In this document: positions 14,947 to 23,775 of the stretch, one piece after another
How the letters are laid out: each line of letters opens with the position of its first letter
Numbering within the stretch: the first letter of the stretch is position 1
Assembly: GCA_029060545.1 (NCBI GenBank)
Contig: JAIDTT010000053.1
Location: 1 to 35,293, forward strand
DNA length: 35,293 nucleotides
Reading direction: 5' to 3'
From: Paramuribaculum sp.
Lineage (GTDB): Bacteria > Bacteroidota > Bacteroidia > Bacteroidales > Muribaculaceae
Program-made: the position numbers and the translations under genes
Notes under the pieces: model-generated
What the model was told of the DNA's origin: nothing
Databases searched by the model: none
Seen by the model: the letters and a program-made list of their open reading frames with translations, nothing else

Positions 14947-16854
14947 TTACTTCACTTCTTCAAAATCTACGTCGGTCACACCACCGTCGGATGAGGGTGC
15001 GGAGTTGGACGAGCTGTCAGCACCGGGTTGTGCTCCTGCCTGCTGTGCCTGAGCCTGAGCGTTGAGGATCTCCTGCTGGGCTGCACCGAAAGCGGTCTCG
15101 ATCTCTTTGATTGCGGCGTCGATGCCAGCAAGGTTCTGAGTCTTGTGAGCCTCTTTGAGGTTGTTGAGGGCTGCTTCGATAGGAGCCTTCTTGTCGGCGG
15201 GAATCTTGTCGCCGAGCTCGGCGAGCTGCTTCTCGGTCTGGAAGATGAGGGTGTCGGCCTGGTTGAGCTTGTCGACACGCTCTTTTTCAGCCTGGTCGGC
15301 AGCTGCGTTAGCGGCAGCTTCATCTTTCATACGCTTGATTTCAGCGTCGGTCAGACCGCTGGATGCTTCGATACGGATGCTCTGTTCCTTACCGGTGGCT
15401 TTATCCTTAGCCGATACGTTGAGGATACCGTTGGCGTCGATTTCGAAGGTAACTTCGATCTGAGGTATACCGCGGGGTGCGGGAGCGATACCGTCGAGGT
15501 GGAATTTGCCGAGAGTCTTGTCGTCCTTGGCCATGGGGCGTTCGCCCTGAAGCACGTGGATTTCAACCGAAGGCTGGTTGTCGGCAGCGGTGGAGAATGT
15601 CTCGCTCTTACGGGTAGGAATGGTGGTGTTGGCTTCGATAAGCTTAGTCATCACACCGCCGAGGGTCTCGATGCCTACCGACAGAGGCACTACGTCGAGA
15701 AGGAGCACGTCCTTAACGTCGCCGGAGAGCACACCGCCCTGAATGGCAGCACCTACGGCTACTACTTCGTCGGGGTTAACACCCTTGGAGGGAGCTTTGC
15801 CGAAGAATTTAGCTACTACTTCCTGCACAGCGGGGATACGGGTAGAACCACCTACGAGGATCACTTCGTCGATATCGGATGCGGTCATACCAGCGTCCTT
15901 AAGGGCTTGCTCGCAAGGCTTGATGGTAGCCTGAATGAGCTTGTCGGCGAGTTGCTCGAATTTAGCACGGGTAAGGGTCTTTACAAGGTGCTTGGGAATT
16001 CCGTTGACGGGCATGATGTAGGGCAGATTGATTTCGGTCGAGGTAGTCGACGAAAGTTCAATCTTAGCTTTCTCTGCTGCTTCTTTGAGGCGCTGGAGAG
16101 CCATCGGATCCTTGCGGAGGTCGATGCCTTCCTCTTTCTCAAATTCGTCGGCCAGCCAGTCGATGATCACCTGGTCGAAGTCGTCGCCGCCGAGGTGGGT
16201 ATCACCGTTGGTCGATTTCACTTCAAACACGCCGTCGCCGAGTTCGAGGATCGAGATATCGAAAGTACCGCCACCGAGGTCGAATACTGCAATCTTCTGA
16301 TCCTTATCGCTCTTGTCGAGACCGTAGGCAAGTGCTGCTGCGGTAGGCTCGTTGACGATACGTTTCACGGTAAGACCTGCGATTTCGCCGGCCTCCTTGG
16401 TGGCCTGACGCTGCGAGTCGTTGAAGTAAGCGGGCACGGTGATCACAGCTTCTGTCACCGACTGTCCGAGATAATCTTCGGCAGTCTTCTTCATCTTCTG
16501 AAGAATCATAGCGGAGATTTCCTGAGGTGTGTACTCGCGGCCGTCGATGTCGACGCGAGGGGTATTGTTGGCGCCGCACACTACTTTGTAGGGTACGCGT
16601 TCGATTTCACGTGCTACCTGATCGCAGGTCTCGCCCATAAAGCGCTTGATGGAGTAGATGGTACGCTTAGGGTTAGTGATTGCCTGACGTTTTGCGGGGT
16701 CGCCTACTTTGCGCTCGCCGCCGTCTACGAATGCCACTACCGAGGGAGTGGTGTTGCGTCCTTCACTGTTGGGGATTACCACGGGGTCGTTGCCTTCAAG
16801 CACGGCCACGCAGGAGTTGGTAGTTCCAAGGTCAATGCCTATAATTTTTCCCAT
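14947..16854 (-). CDS. dnaK: Molecular chaperone DnaK (Hsp70)
   Basis: A 635-residue full-length Hsp70. The N terminus is [18 protein letters not shown] (phosphate-1 motif), followed by [12 protein letters not shown] (phosphate-2), [12 protein letters not shown] (adenosine site), the substrate domain beginning [14 protein letters not shown] and the C-terminal DVDFEEVK tail typical of bacterial DnaK. It folds nascent and stressed proteins with DnaJ and GrpE; neither partner is in view. Base composition is clearly GC-richer than in the preceding 14.9 kb, marking the start of the core chromosome. It is flanked by a terminator downstream. I saw no CIRCE element or exact TAnnTTTG promoter upstream. 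Confidence 0.97.
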   Translation of the reverse strand: MGKIIGIDLGTTNSCVAVLEGNDPVVIPNSEGRNTTPSVVAFVDGGERKVGDPAKRQAITNPKRTIYSIKRFMGETCDQVAREIERVPYKVVCGANNTPRVDIDGREYTPQEISAMILQKMKKTAEDYLGQSVTEAVITVPAYFNDSQRQATKEAGEIAGLTVKRIVNEPTAAALAYGLDKSDKDQKIAVFDLGGGTFDISILELGDGVFEVKSTNGDTHLGGDDFDQVIIDWLADEFEKEEGIDLRKDPMALQRLKEAAEKAKIELSSTTSTEINLPYIMPVNGIPKHLVKTLTRAKFEQLADKLIQATIKPCEQALKDAGMTASDIDEVILVGGSTRIPAVQEVVAKFFGKAPSKGVNPDEVVAVGAAIQGGVLSGDVKDVLLLDVVPLSVGIETLGGVMTKLIEANTTIPTRKSETFSTAADNQPSVEIHVLQGERPMAKDDKTLGKFHLDGIAPAPRGIPQIEVTFEIDANGILNVSAKDKATGKEQSIRIEASSGLTDAEIKRMKDEAAANAAADQAEKERVDKLNQADTLIFQTEKQLAELGDKIPADKKAPIEAALNNLKEAHKTQNLAGIDAAIKEIETAFGAAQQEILNAQAQAQQAGAQPGADSSSNSAPSSDGGVTDVDFEEVK

Positions 16855-16967
16855 AATAAATAAAAGTTTATGTTGTTTTTGAATTTTGATTAATTATTCG
16901 GTTTGGTTTCCGATTCATATAAAAAACAAATCTCGTGCCAAAAAAGTTGCGACTATTTTTAATATGA

Positions 16968-17036
16968 CAGACACTGCCGTTTTGGCAGTGTCTGCAGAAC
17001 GCCGACGGGCGCACCTGAATGTAAGGTGCGCCCGTC
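16968..17036 (-). terminator. Twin perfect hairpins after the outer membrane protein gene
   Basis: The first hairpin after the gene has 12-bp arms, GACGGGCGCACC (17004-17015) and its complement (17025-17036), with a 9-base loop. The second has 11-bp arms, CAGACACTGCC (16968-16978) and its complement (16984-16994), with a 5-base loop. Both lie between the stop at 17063 and the dnaK start. Strong T tracts are missing on the minus strand, so they may stabilise the transcript as well as end it. Confidence 0.7.
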
Positions 17037-17062
17037 CGTTTATTATATTTAATGTGCGGAAT

Positions 17063-17665
17063 TTAGAAGAGGTAGGCGGCTGTGATGGTCCAGTAGCGGT
17101 TTCGGCCGGCTACTTCGCCTGAGCCGGTCACGCCGAATGCTTTGAGGGCTTTTGTCATACCGATGCCGTAGGATGCGCCGACCTGGAGGTGGGAGAAGAG
17201 TTCTACGCCTGCGCCGAAGTCCCAGGAAGTATCGAACTTACGGTTGCGGATGCCATCGGTGATGGCGCGCTTGCTTGTGAGTACTGCGAAGTCGGGACCG
17301 GTGAGAATGTAGGGGCGGAACACTTTGTTGATCACCGGAATGGAGATGCGCCACTTCAGATGGAGGGGAACGGAGAGGTAGTCGCGGTTGTCGTTTACAA
17401 GGTTATTGTTTTCCATCCATTTGGCGTTGCGGCGTGTGTACATCACCGACAGGTCGAGGCCAAGACCCGTCATCGGAGCGGTGAATTCCATCATCACACC
17501 ACCGGTGAAACCGGCGCGATTGTGGGCGTTGAACACATCGGTGTCGAAGTGAAACGAGTTGACGTTTACACCGGCTTTCACACCGAAACGCAGTTGAGCA
17601 TCAGCGCGGGAGGCTCCGGCTATTACGGCCAGACCTACGAGAATTGTGGCAATAATTCTTTTCAT
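17063..17665 (-). CDS. Outer membrane beta-barrel protein
   Basis: A 200-residue exported protein. The signal peptide is MKRIIATILVGLAVIAGASRADA; the mature part starts QLRFGVKAGVNVNSF, the usual opening of Bacteroidetes outer-membrane beta-barrel proteins (PorT/OmpW-like). Alternating short strands follow (TGLGLDLSVMYTRR, LSVPLHLKWRI, VGASYGIGM), and the last residue is Phe in YWTITAAYLF, a common signal for barrel insertion. Size fits an 8-stranded barrel. It begins 9 bp after the fucosidase gene. Function is not known; a structural or small-solute role is likely. Confidence 0.85.
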   Translation of the reverse strand: MKRIIATILVGLAVIAGASRADAQLRFGVKAGVNVNSFHFDTDVFNAHNRAGFTGGVMMEFTAPMTGLGLDLSVMYTRRNAKWMENNNLVNDNRDYLSVPLHLKWRISIPVINKVFRPYILTGPDFAVLTSKRAITDGIRNRKFDTSWDFGAGVELFSHLQVGASYGIGMTKALKAFGVTGSGEVAGRNRYWTITAAYLF

Positions 17666-17674
17666 TGTGGTTGG

Positions 17675-19411
17675 TTATTTTTCAAAAAATTGTAGATGAA
17701 TATTGTTTTCAGTCACGGGGCCGTCGAGAGTCTGTGTCACACGGATCACGAAGCAGTCGGTCACCACAGGCTCGGGGAACAAGACGGTGCGGGCATCAGG
17801 CATTGCCTTGATATTGCCGAATTCAGCGGGTGCCATCGGCGTCCATGTGCCTTGATTGTCTGCAATTACGGTATATTTGAATATCTTACCGCTGTCGGTC
17901 TCGGGAGTGTAGGTGAATCCTGCCACGGATGCCTTTTGGGCAAGTTGGCAATATATTAATGTGGCGTTGCCCAGGTGTGTCACGGCCATTTTTTCCAAAG
18001 GTATCTCTGTGAGGCCGTCGGAGGTCGGTGCGGATTCGTCTACGGGTAACTCGATGGAGTATATGCCCTCGATATTGGCATAGGGGGTAGCACGTGTCTC
18101 GTTGATGCGCAGGGCTACGGAATCGACACGCGCCGAGGGGAAGGTGAGTATGCGTCGCTTGCCTATTGTGGTGCCGGAGGTGAGTACTGATGGCAGGCCG
18201 TTGAGGTAGCCGATTACATCAAATTTCTCTACTCGCTGTCCCTTCGAGATATCTTCCGTAAGGCTCACGGTGTTGATTTCCACCGGGCCGCGTCCGGAAA
18301 GATCTGTGCCGAAATTCGACTCGATCCAGTTGTGCAGTTCCATCAGTCGAGCTGAATCGGCTTCGGCGATGAGTCCGCGGCGGTCGGGCGGGATGTTGAG
18401 TAAGAGCACAGAGTTGCGGCCGACTGACTGTAGATAAATGTGAGCCAGTTGCAGAAGCGACTTGGGCTGCTGATCATCATGGTAGAACCATCCCGGGCGA
18501 ATGCTCACGTCTACTTCCGACGGCCACCAGTACAGGCGCGAAGCCTTGGCTATCAGTTCGCGGCTGCCGATCTCCGGCGACATCTCATTTACGCCCAGAG
18601 CCTTCTTCACGGAGTCGGCTTCTGGGAATATTGATGGTGTGAGGGGAGTTACGCTCCATTCGGTCACACGGCCTACGCCGCCTTCGTTGCCCACCCAGCG
18701 CACATCGTCGCCGGTGATGGCCAGCACCGCATTGGGCTGCAGGCGGCGCATTACTTCGCGGAAGCGCAGCCAGTCGTATTCCTGACGCTTGCCGTTGGGG
18801 CCTTCGGCACAAGCGCCGTCAAACCATACTTCATCGATCGTTCCGTAGTTGGTAAGCAGTTCGGTGAGCTGCTCCACAAACATATCGTTGTAGCGCGGCG
18901 AGTCGCCGTAGCAGGCTGCATTGCGATCCCATGGCGACAGGTACAGACCGAGTTTCATATCATATTTGTCGCACGAACGGCGCAGATCAGCCACCACATC
19001 ACCCTTGCCGCCGCGCCAGGGCGATGATGCTACCGAATGGTCGGTGGTCTTGGTGGGCCACAGGCAGAAGCCGTCGTGATGCTTGGCTGTAAGTATCACC
19101 ATCTCGAATCCGGCATCTTTCAGGGTTTTCACCCACTGGTCGGTATCGAGATCCGACGGATTAAAGAGCTTCGGATCCTCTTTGCCATCGCCCCATTCGC
19201 GGTCGGTAAAGGTGTTCATGCCGAAATGGAGGAATGCCGTAAGCGAGCGTTCCTGCCATTTGAGTTGCTGCTCGTTGGGCACGAGGTTGGCTGCTAATGC
19301 TATACGCTCTTCAAGTGTGGCGTCGGCGGGGAGATCCACGCTTTTTTCAATCGCTGCTGTTGCCGTAAGGCAGGCTGCGCCGAGCAGGATGGTACCGGTA
19401 AGTCTGTTCAT
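17675..19411 (-). CDS. GH29 alpha-L-fucosidase
   Basis: A 578-residue secreted GH29 enzyme with a signal peptide (MNRLTGTILLGAACLTATAA). FLHFGMNTFTDREWG, TAKHHDGFCLWPT and LYLSPWD belong to the GH29 active site. Asp198 in DEVWFDGA is the expected nucleophile. Glu299 in WPSEVDVSIRPGWFYH fits the acid/base of the GH29-B group (alpha-1,3/1,4-fucosidases), which would favour Lewis-type or mucin fucose. The last 160 residues form a beta-rich accessory region. It overlaps the upstream sulfatase gene by 4 bp (ATGA), so the two are co-translated and probably act on the same sulfated, fucosylated glycan. Confidence 0.9.
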   Translation of the reverse strand: MNRLTGTILLGAACLTATAAIEKSVDLPADATLEERIALAANLVPNEQQLKWQERSLTAFLHFGMNTFTDREWGDGKEDPKLFNPSDLDTDQWVKTLKDAGFEMVILTAKHHDGFCLWPTKTTDHSVASSPWRGGKGDVVADLRRSCDKYDMKLGLYLSPWDRNAACYGDSPRYNDMFVEQLTELLTNYGTIDEVWFDGACAEGPNGKRQEYDWLRFREVMRRLQPNAVLAITGDDVRWVGNEGGVGRVTEWSVTPLTPSIFPEADSVKKALGVNEMSPEIGSRELIAKASRLYWWPSEVDVSIRPGWFYHDDQQPKSLLQLAHIYLQSVGRNSVLLLNIPPDRRGLIAEADSARLMELHNWIESNFGTDLSGRGPVEINTVSLTEDISKGQRVEKFDVIGYLNGLPSVLTSGTTIGKRRILTFPSARVDSVALRINETRATPYANIEGIYSIELPVDESAPTSDGLTEIPLEKMAVTHLGNATLIYCQLAQKASVAGFTYTPETDSGKIFKYTVIADNQGTWTPMAPAEFGNIKAMPDARTVLFPEPVVTDCFVIRVTQTLDGPVTENNIHLQFFEK

Positions 19412-21000
19412 TTCTTTGTGCTTTGGGGGATGGGATATTGGAATCGGATAGGATCGTCGTACTGCTCCTGAGCCTGACGGAGAAGTTCGAACATATCGGC
19501 AGTCACCTGTTCCATGCCGGGTGTGCCGAAGAGATTGTGCATCTCGGTGGGATCAGCTTCGAGATCGTAGAGTTCCCACTGGTCGATGTCGTTGTAGAAG
19601 TGCATCAGTTTGTAGCGGTCATTCCTTATACCGTAGTGGCGCTTTACCATGTGCTCGGCCGGGTATTCATGGAAATGATAGTAGACGTACGGACGCCAGT
19701 CGGCCGGTTTTTCGCCGCGAAGCAGCGGCACGAGCGATACACCCTGTATGTCAGACGGAATATCTGCACCGGCAAGTTCCATGAATGTTGGAGCGTAGTC
19801 GATGTTCTGTACAAACTGGTCGATGTCGCCACGGGCATCGTAGCCCTTGGGCAGGCGCATCACCAGAGGAGTATTGAGCGACTCCTCATACATGAATCGC
19901 TTGTCGAACCATCCGTGCTCACCCATATAGAAGCCCTGGTCGGAAGTGTAGACCACGAGCGTATTGTCGTCTAATCCGTGATCGCGCAGGTAGTCGAGCA
20001 CACGGCCTACGTTTCGGTCAAGCGAAGCCACGGTCTTGGCGTAGTCGCGCATATAGCGCTGGTATTTCCACACGGTCAGCGAGTCGCCGGTGAGTGAATC
20101 GGCATAATACTTGTCGATGATAGGCTGGTAGAACGCATCCCAGCGGGCGCGCTGCTCAGGATCAAGGCGACCGACGATGCCCTGATATGCACCGGTCAGA
20201 CGTGAATCCACTCCCGGATACCACATTTTCAGGTCGTAAACCGGATCCATATCATGATTGCTGGCAATGGCCATCTCCTGCTCTGCGGCTGCGCGTCGGC
20301 CCTCATACTTGTCGAAGAAGTTTTCAGGCAGTTCGAATTCCACATCCTCATAAAGTTCGAGATCACAGGTATCAGCCATCCAGTTGCGGTGGATAGCCTT
20401 GTGGTGAATAAGCAGACAGAACGGTTTCGATTTGTCGCGCTGATTCTCCATCCAGTCTATAGCCTTGTCGGTGATGACATTGGTGAGATAGCCGTGGTGG
20501 ACAATAGTGTCGCCCTGCATATTGATGAACGGCGGCTGGTAGTAGTCGCCCTGACCGGGGATTATCTCCCAGTGGTCGAAGCCGGTCGGATACACATGCA
20601 GATGCCACTTGCCTATCAGAGCAGTCTCGTATCCTGCCTGCTGAAGGTATTTGGGGAATGTTGGCTGCGAGGCGTCGAATGTCGAGAACTCATTGGAGAG
20701 GAAGCCATTTGCGTGGCTGTGCTTGCCGGTGAGCATACAGGCTCGCGACGGACCCGAGAGCGAGTTGGCCACAAAGCTGTTGGTAAAGCGCACGCCGTCG
20801 TTGGCGATGCGGTCGAGATTGGGCGTGGATATATGCCGGGCGTCGTAGGCGCTCATCATCTGAGCCGTGTGGTCGTCGGTCATTATATACACGATGTTGG
20901 GGCGCTGCTGTGCCTGCTGAGCCGACATGGCCGAGGCTGCGGCGGTCACGGCGGTAAGAGCCGTAGTAAGACGGGTGGTGAGATTTGATTGGTTTACCAT
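19408..21000 (-). CDS. Ser-type S1 sulfatase, exported
   Basis: A 530-residue sulfatase with an N-terminal signal-like region (LTTALTAVTAAASAMSA). NIVYIMTDDH supplies metal-binding Asp42 and Asp43. The maturation motif is SGPSR at 82-86 in NSLSGPSRACMLTGKHSH, so Ser, not Cys, would be converted to formylglycine, as anaerobic sulfatase-maturating enzymes do in Bacteroidetes. TSDQGFYMGEHGWFDKRFMY carries the second metal and substrate residues and resembles S1_8/S1_11-type glycan sulfatases. Its start overlaps the folB stop by 7 bp (ATGGTAA). With the fucosidase it suggests mucin or sulfated-glycan breakdown; the sulfate position is not determined here. Confidence 0.88.
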   Translation of the reverse strand: MVNQSNLTTRLTTALTAVTAAASAMSAQQAQQRPNIVYIMTDDHTAQMMSAYDARHISTPNLDRIANDGVRFTNSFVANSLSGPSRACMLTGKHSHANGFLSNEFSTFDASQPTFPKYLQQAGYETALIGKWHLHVYPTGFDHWEIIPGQGDYYQPPFINMQGDTIVHHGYLTNVITDKAIDWMENQRDKSKPFCLLIHHKAIHRNWMADTCDLELYEDVEFELPENFFDKYEGRRAAAEQEMAIASNHDMDPVYDLKMWYPGVDSRLTGAYQGIVGRLDPEQRARWDAFYQPIIDKYYADSLTGDSLTVWKYQRYMRDYAKTVASLDRNVGRVLDYLRDHGLDDNTLVVYTSDQGFYMGEHGWFDKRFMYEESLNTPLVMRLPKGYDARGDIDQFVQNIDYAPTFMELAGADIPSDIQGVSLVPLLRGEKPADWRPYVYYHFHEYPAEHMVKRHYGIRNDRYKLMHFYNDIDQWELYDLEADPTEMHNLFGTPGMEQVTADMFELLRQAQEQYDDPIRFQYPIPQSTKK

Positions 21001-21356
21001 GATACTGTTACTGAGGCAGAAGCCATAGATGAATTTGATATGGGTGGATTAAGTTTGCTTACGGTCACGGTGCCGCCTTCGGTGAGGGGAAAAGCGCGCA
21101 TCACATCTTCGATTATCACTCCGCATACGCGTTCGAGCAGCGCTGCGGGGTGCGACATCGCTCCTGTCACTATATCGCATAACTGCGCGTAGTCCACAGT
21201 GTCGGCGAGTGAGTCGGCAGTCACTGCCCGCATGGCGGGGTAGCGGATGCTTAGCGTCACTTCATATTCGGCACCTACACTACGCTCCTGCTCCATTACG
21301 CCATGGAAGGCGTAGCAGCGCAGGCGGTCTATTGTGATGGTGATTGATTGGTTCAT
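20994..21356 (-). CDS. folB: Dihydroneopterin aldolase (FolB)
   Basis: A 120-residue protein matching FolB in size and motifs: RLRCYAFHGVMEQER at the N terminus, DTVDYAQLCDIV, LLERVCGVI (with the conserved Glu) and VTVSKLNPPI. It cleaves 7,8-dihydroneopterin to 6-hydroxymethyl-dihydropterin in folate synthesis. It lies 29 bp after rnr, and its stop overlaps the sulfatase start. The last residues, SVTVSW, are encoded across the sulfatase ATG. Confidence 0.92.
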   Translation of the reverse strand: MNQSITITIDRLRCYAFHGVMEQERSVGAEYEVTLSIRYPAMRAVTADSLADTVDYAQLCDIVTGAMSHPAALLERVCGVIIEDVMRAFPLTEGGTVTVSKLNPPISNSSMASASVTVSW

Positions 21357-21385
21357 ATTGATTCAAGGTGATTTCTTTTGTGTGG

Positions 21386-23647
21386 TCAGCGCTTGGAGCG
21401 GCTTCTCTTGCCGCCGGAGTCGTTGCGCCCCTGCTTGCCGGCGAGAGCCTGACGCACACCTACGTTGCGGCCCATACAGTCCTCGTCGGGACGGCCGAAA
21501 TCGTCGACGAGCACGAAGTCGAGCTGCTTCTTCTCAAGCGACGCGCGAGCTATCTTCACCTTCACCTCGTCGCCCAAGCGGTAGCGCACACCGCGGCGTC
21601 GTCCTACGAGGCAATAATTTTTATCATCGAAGTCGTAGTAGTCGTCGGCAAGATCGCGCATCGGCACCAGGCCTTCACACATATTTTCCGACAATTCTAC
21701 ATACAGACCCCACTCCGTCACACCGGAGATCACGCCGTCGTATACCTGTCCGATGCGGTCGGCCATGAATTCCACCTGCTTATACTTGATGGATGCGCGC
21801 TCGGCATTTGACGCAAGCTGTTCCATATCGGAAGAGTGTTTGCACTGATCCTCGAGTTTCTCCTGATTGACGCTGCGTCCACCGGCCAGATAACGCTCCA
21901 GCAGACGGTGTACCATCATATCCGGATAGCGGCGTATGGGTGATGTGAAGTGGGTATAGTATTCAAATCCGAGACCGTAGTGGCCTACATTAGTGGTGGA
22001 ATACACGGCCTTGGCCATCGAGCGTATAGCCAGTGTAGAGAGGAAATTTTCTTCTCCGCGGCCTTTCACGTCGGCGAGCATACGGTTGATCGAGCGGTTG
22101 ACTTCGCGTGCCGAGCCGGTATCCTTCACCTTGTAGCCAAATGTTCGGGCTATCTTGCTCAGATCGGCCAGCTTGCCGGGGTCGGGCATATCGTGGATTC
22201 GATATACGAATGCTTTGGGGGTGCGGTGGTTGGGCGGACAGCCTATCGCTTTGGCCACAGTCTTGTTGGCCAGCAGCATGAATTCCTCAATGAGCTTGTT
22301 GGCATCCTTGCTCTCCTTGAAGTAGACGCTTACCGGATGACCCGCTTCATCGATATCGAAGCGCACCTCGCAGCGGTCAAACTCTACCGAGCCATTCTCA
22401 TAGCGCTCCTTGCGCAGCTGCTTGGCCAGCGAATCGAGCGTGAGAATCTCGTCGGCGAAGTCGCCCACGCCGGTCTCTATCACCTGCTGTGCTTCCTCAT
22501 AGGTGAAGCGGCGGTCCGATTTGATCACGGTGCGGCCGATACGATATGATTTCACTTTGGCCTGCGCATCCATCTCGAAGATACAGGAGAAGGTGAGCTT
22601 CTCTTCGTCGGGACGCAGCGAGCAGATGCCATTCGACAGATGTTCGGGGAGCATCGGCACTACACGGTCAACAAGATATACCGATGTGGCTCGCTTCTGG
22701 GCTTCTTTGTCGAGCACCGAGTCGGGGCGTACGTAGTGTGTCACGTCGGCGATATGCACGCCCACCTCGAAGTTGCCGTTGGGCAGAGTGCGTATCGACA
22801 GGGCATCGTCGAAGTCCTTCGCATCCTTCGGGTCGATGGTGAAGGTAGTCACACCGCGCATATCCTCTCGCTTGGCTATCTCCTCTTCGGTGATGCCGGC
22901 ACCTATCTTCTGGGCGGCCTTGTCGACACTCTCCGGATAGCGGTAGGGGAGTCCGAATTCCGCAAGTATGGCATGCATCTCGGCGGTATTGTCGCCCGTC
23001 AGTCCGAGTACGTCCACCACCTCGCCGATGGGATTCTTGGCATCGTCGGGCCAGGATGTGATCTTCACTATGGCCTTCTGACCGGTGGTGGCACCCTTGA
23101 GCTTGGCGCGCGGTATGATGATGTCGGTGGCGAGAAACTTGGAGTCGGTCTGCAGATAGGCAAACTGGCGCTCCACACGGATCGTGCCGATAAAAGTCTG
23201 ATCCTTCTTCTCGATGATCTCTATTACTTCGGCTTCGGGCTCAATGCCGCGGCGTGCAGCCGATACGAATATGCGCACACGGTCGCCATTGAGGGCGTGC
23301 ATCGAGTTGCGTTCGGCCACAAATATCGACTCGGAGTCGGTGTCAGTCACCACACTGTTCTTGCCGTTGCTGCGGCGCACGAATGTGCCGGTCACCACAT
23401 TGCTCCGCTGCGGAGCCTTGTACTTACCGGGCGACACCTCTATGAGGTCGCCGTCGTAAGCCATTTCGGCCAGTATCATAGCCACGCAGCGCTGCGATGC
23501 TGCCGTGTCGGCGCCGATGGCGTACGACACCTGCTTATAGTTGAATGTGCCGTTTTTCTGATGCGATATATATTCACGTACATCGGCGCGCAGATTGCTT
23601 CGCGATGACTTGGATTTCGGTTTCGGTGGAGTAGGTTTCTTTGCCAT
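21386..23647 (-). CDS. rnr: Ribonuclease R
   Basis: A 753-residue RNase II/R family exonuclease. A basic N-terminal tail is followed by the winged-helix and cold-shock domains (about 20-210), the RNB catalytic domain with DPKDAKDFDD at 272-281 (metal-binding acidic residues), TSPIRRYPDMMVHR near the active site, and a C-terminal S1 domain starting near GQVYDGVISGVTEWG. The end is Lys/Arg/Ser-rich. It degrades structured RNA 3' to 5'. It is the first gene of a possible five-gene unit running to the outer membrane protein gene. Confidence 0.95.
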   Translation of the reverse strand: MAKKPTPPKPKSKSSRSNLRADVREYISHQKNGTFNYKQVSYAIGADTAASQRCVAMILAEMAYDGDLIEVSPGKYKAPQRSNVVTGTFVRRSNGKNSVVTDTDSESIFVAERNSMHALNGDRVRIFVSAARRGIEPEAEVIEIIEKKDQTFIGTIRVERQFAYLQTDSKFLATDIIIPRAKLKGATTGQKAIVKITSWPDDAKNPIGEVVDVLGLTGDNTAEMHAILAEFGLPYRYPESVDKAAQKIGAGITEEEIAKREDMRGVTTFTIDPKDAKDFDDALSIRTLPNGNFEVGVHIADVTHYVRPDSVLDKEAQKRATSVYLVDRVVPMLPEHLSNGICSLRPDEEKLTFSCIFEMDAQAKVKSYRIGRTVIKSDRRFTYEEAQQVIETGVGDFADEILTLDSLAKQLRKERYENGSVEFDRCEVRFDIDEAGHPVSVYFKESKDANKLIEEFMLLANKTVAKAIGCPPNHRTPKAFVYRIHDMPDPGKLADLSKIARTFGYKVKDTGSAREVNRSINRMLADVKGRGEENFLSTLAIRSMAKAVYSTTNVGHYGLGFEYYTHFTSPIRRYPDMMVHRLLERYLAGGRSVNQEKLEDQCKHSSDMEQLASNAERASIKYKQVEFMADRIGQVYDGVISGVTEWGLYVELSENMCEGLVPMRDLADDYYDFDDKNYCLVGRRRGVRYRLGDEVKVKIARASLEKKQLDFVLVDDFGRPDEDCMGRNVGVRQALAGKQGRNDSGGKRSRSKR

Positions 23648-23700
23648 AATTTATAATGCTATATGGTTATAACACCGGAAATGGCTTTTATGTTAAGAAG

Positions 23701-23736
23701 AAAATGCCGGCTCCTTGTGTGGGGCACCGGCATTTT
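23701..23736 (-). terminator. Terminator after gyrB
   Basis: AAAATGCCGG (23701-23710) pairs with CCGGCATTTT (23727-23736) across a 16-base loop. Read on the minus strand it ends with a short T run. It separates gyrB from rnr. Confidence 0.78.
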
Positions 23737-23775
23737 CCGCTTGATTCTTATCTCTGTGCCCTTCGGTGCCCGGGA

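Noticed and set aside
15028..16863. 611-codon open frame on the plus strand, antisense to dnaK
   Set aside because: DnaK is certain on the other strand. Biased codon use in GC-rich conserved genes often leaves the opposite strand open, and long dnaK antisense frames are a known trap. The translation shows no recognisable motif.
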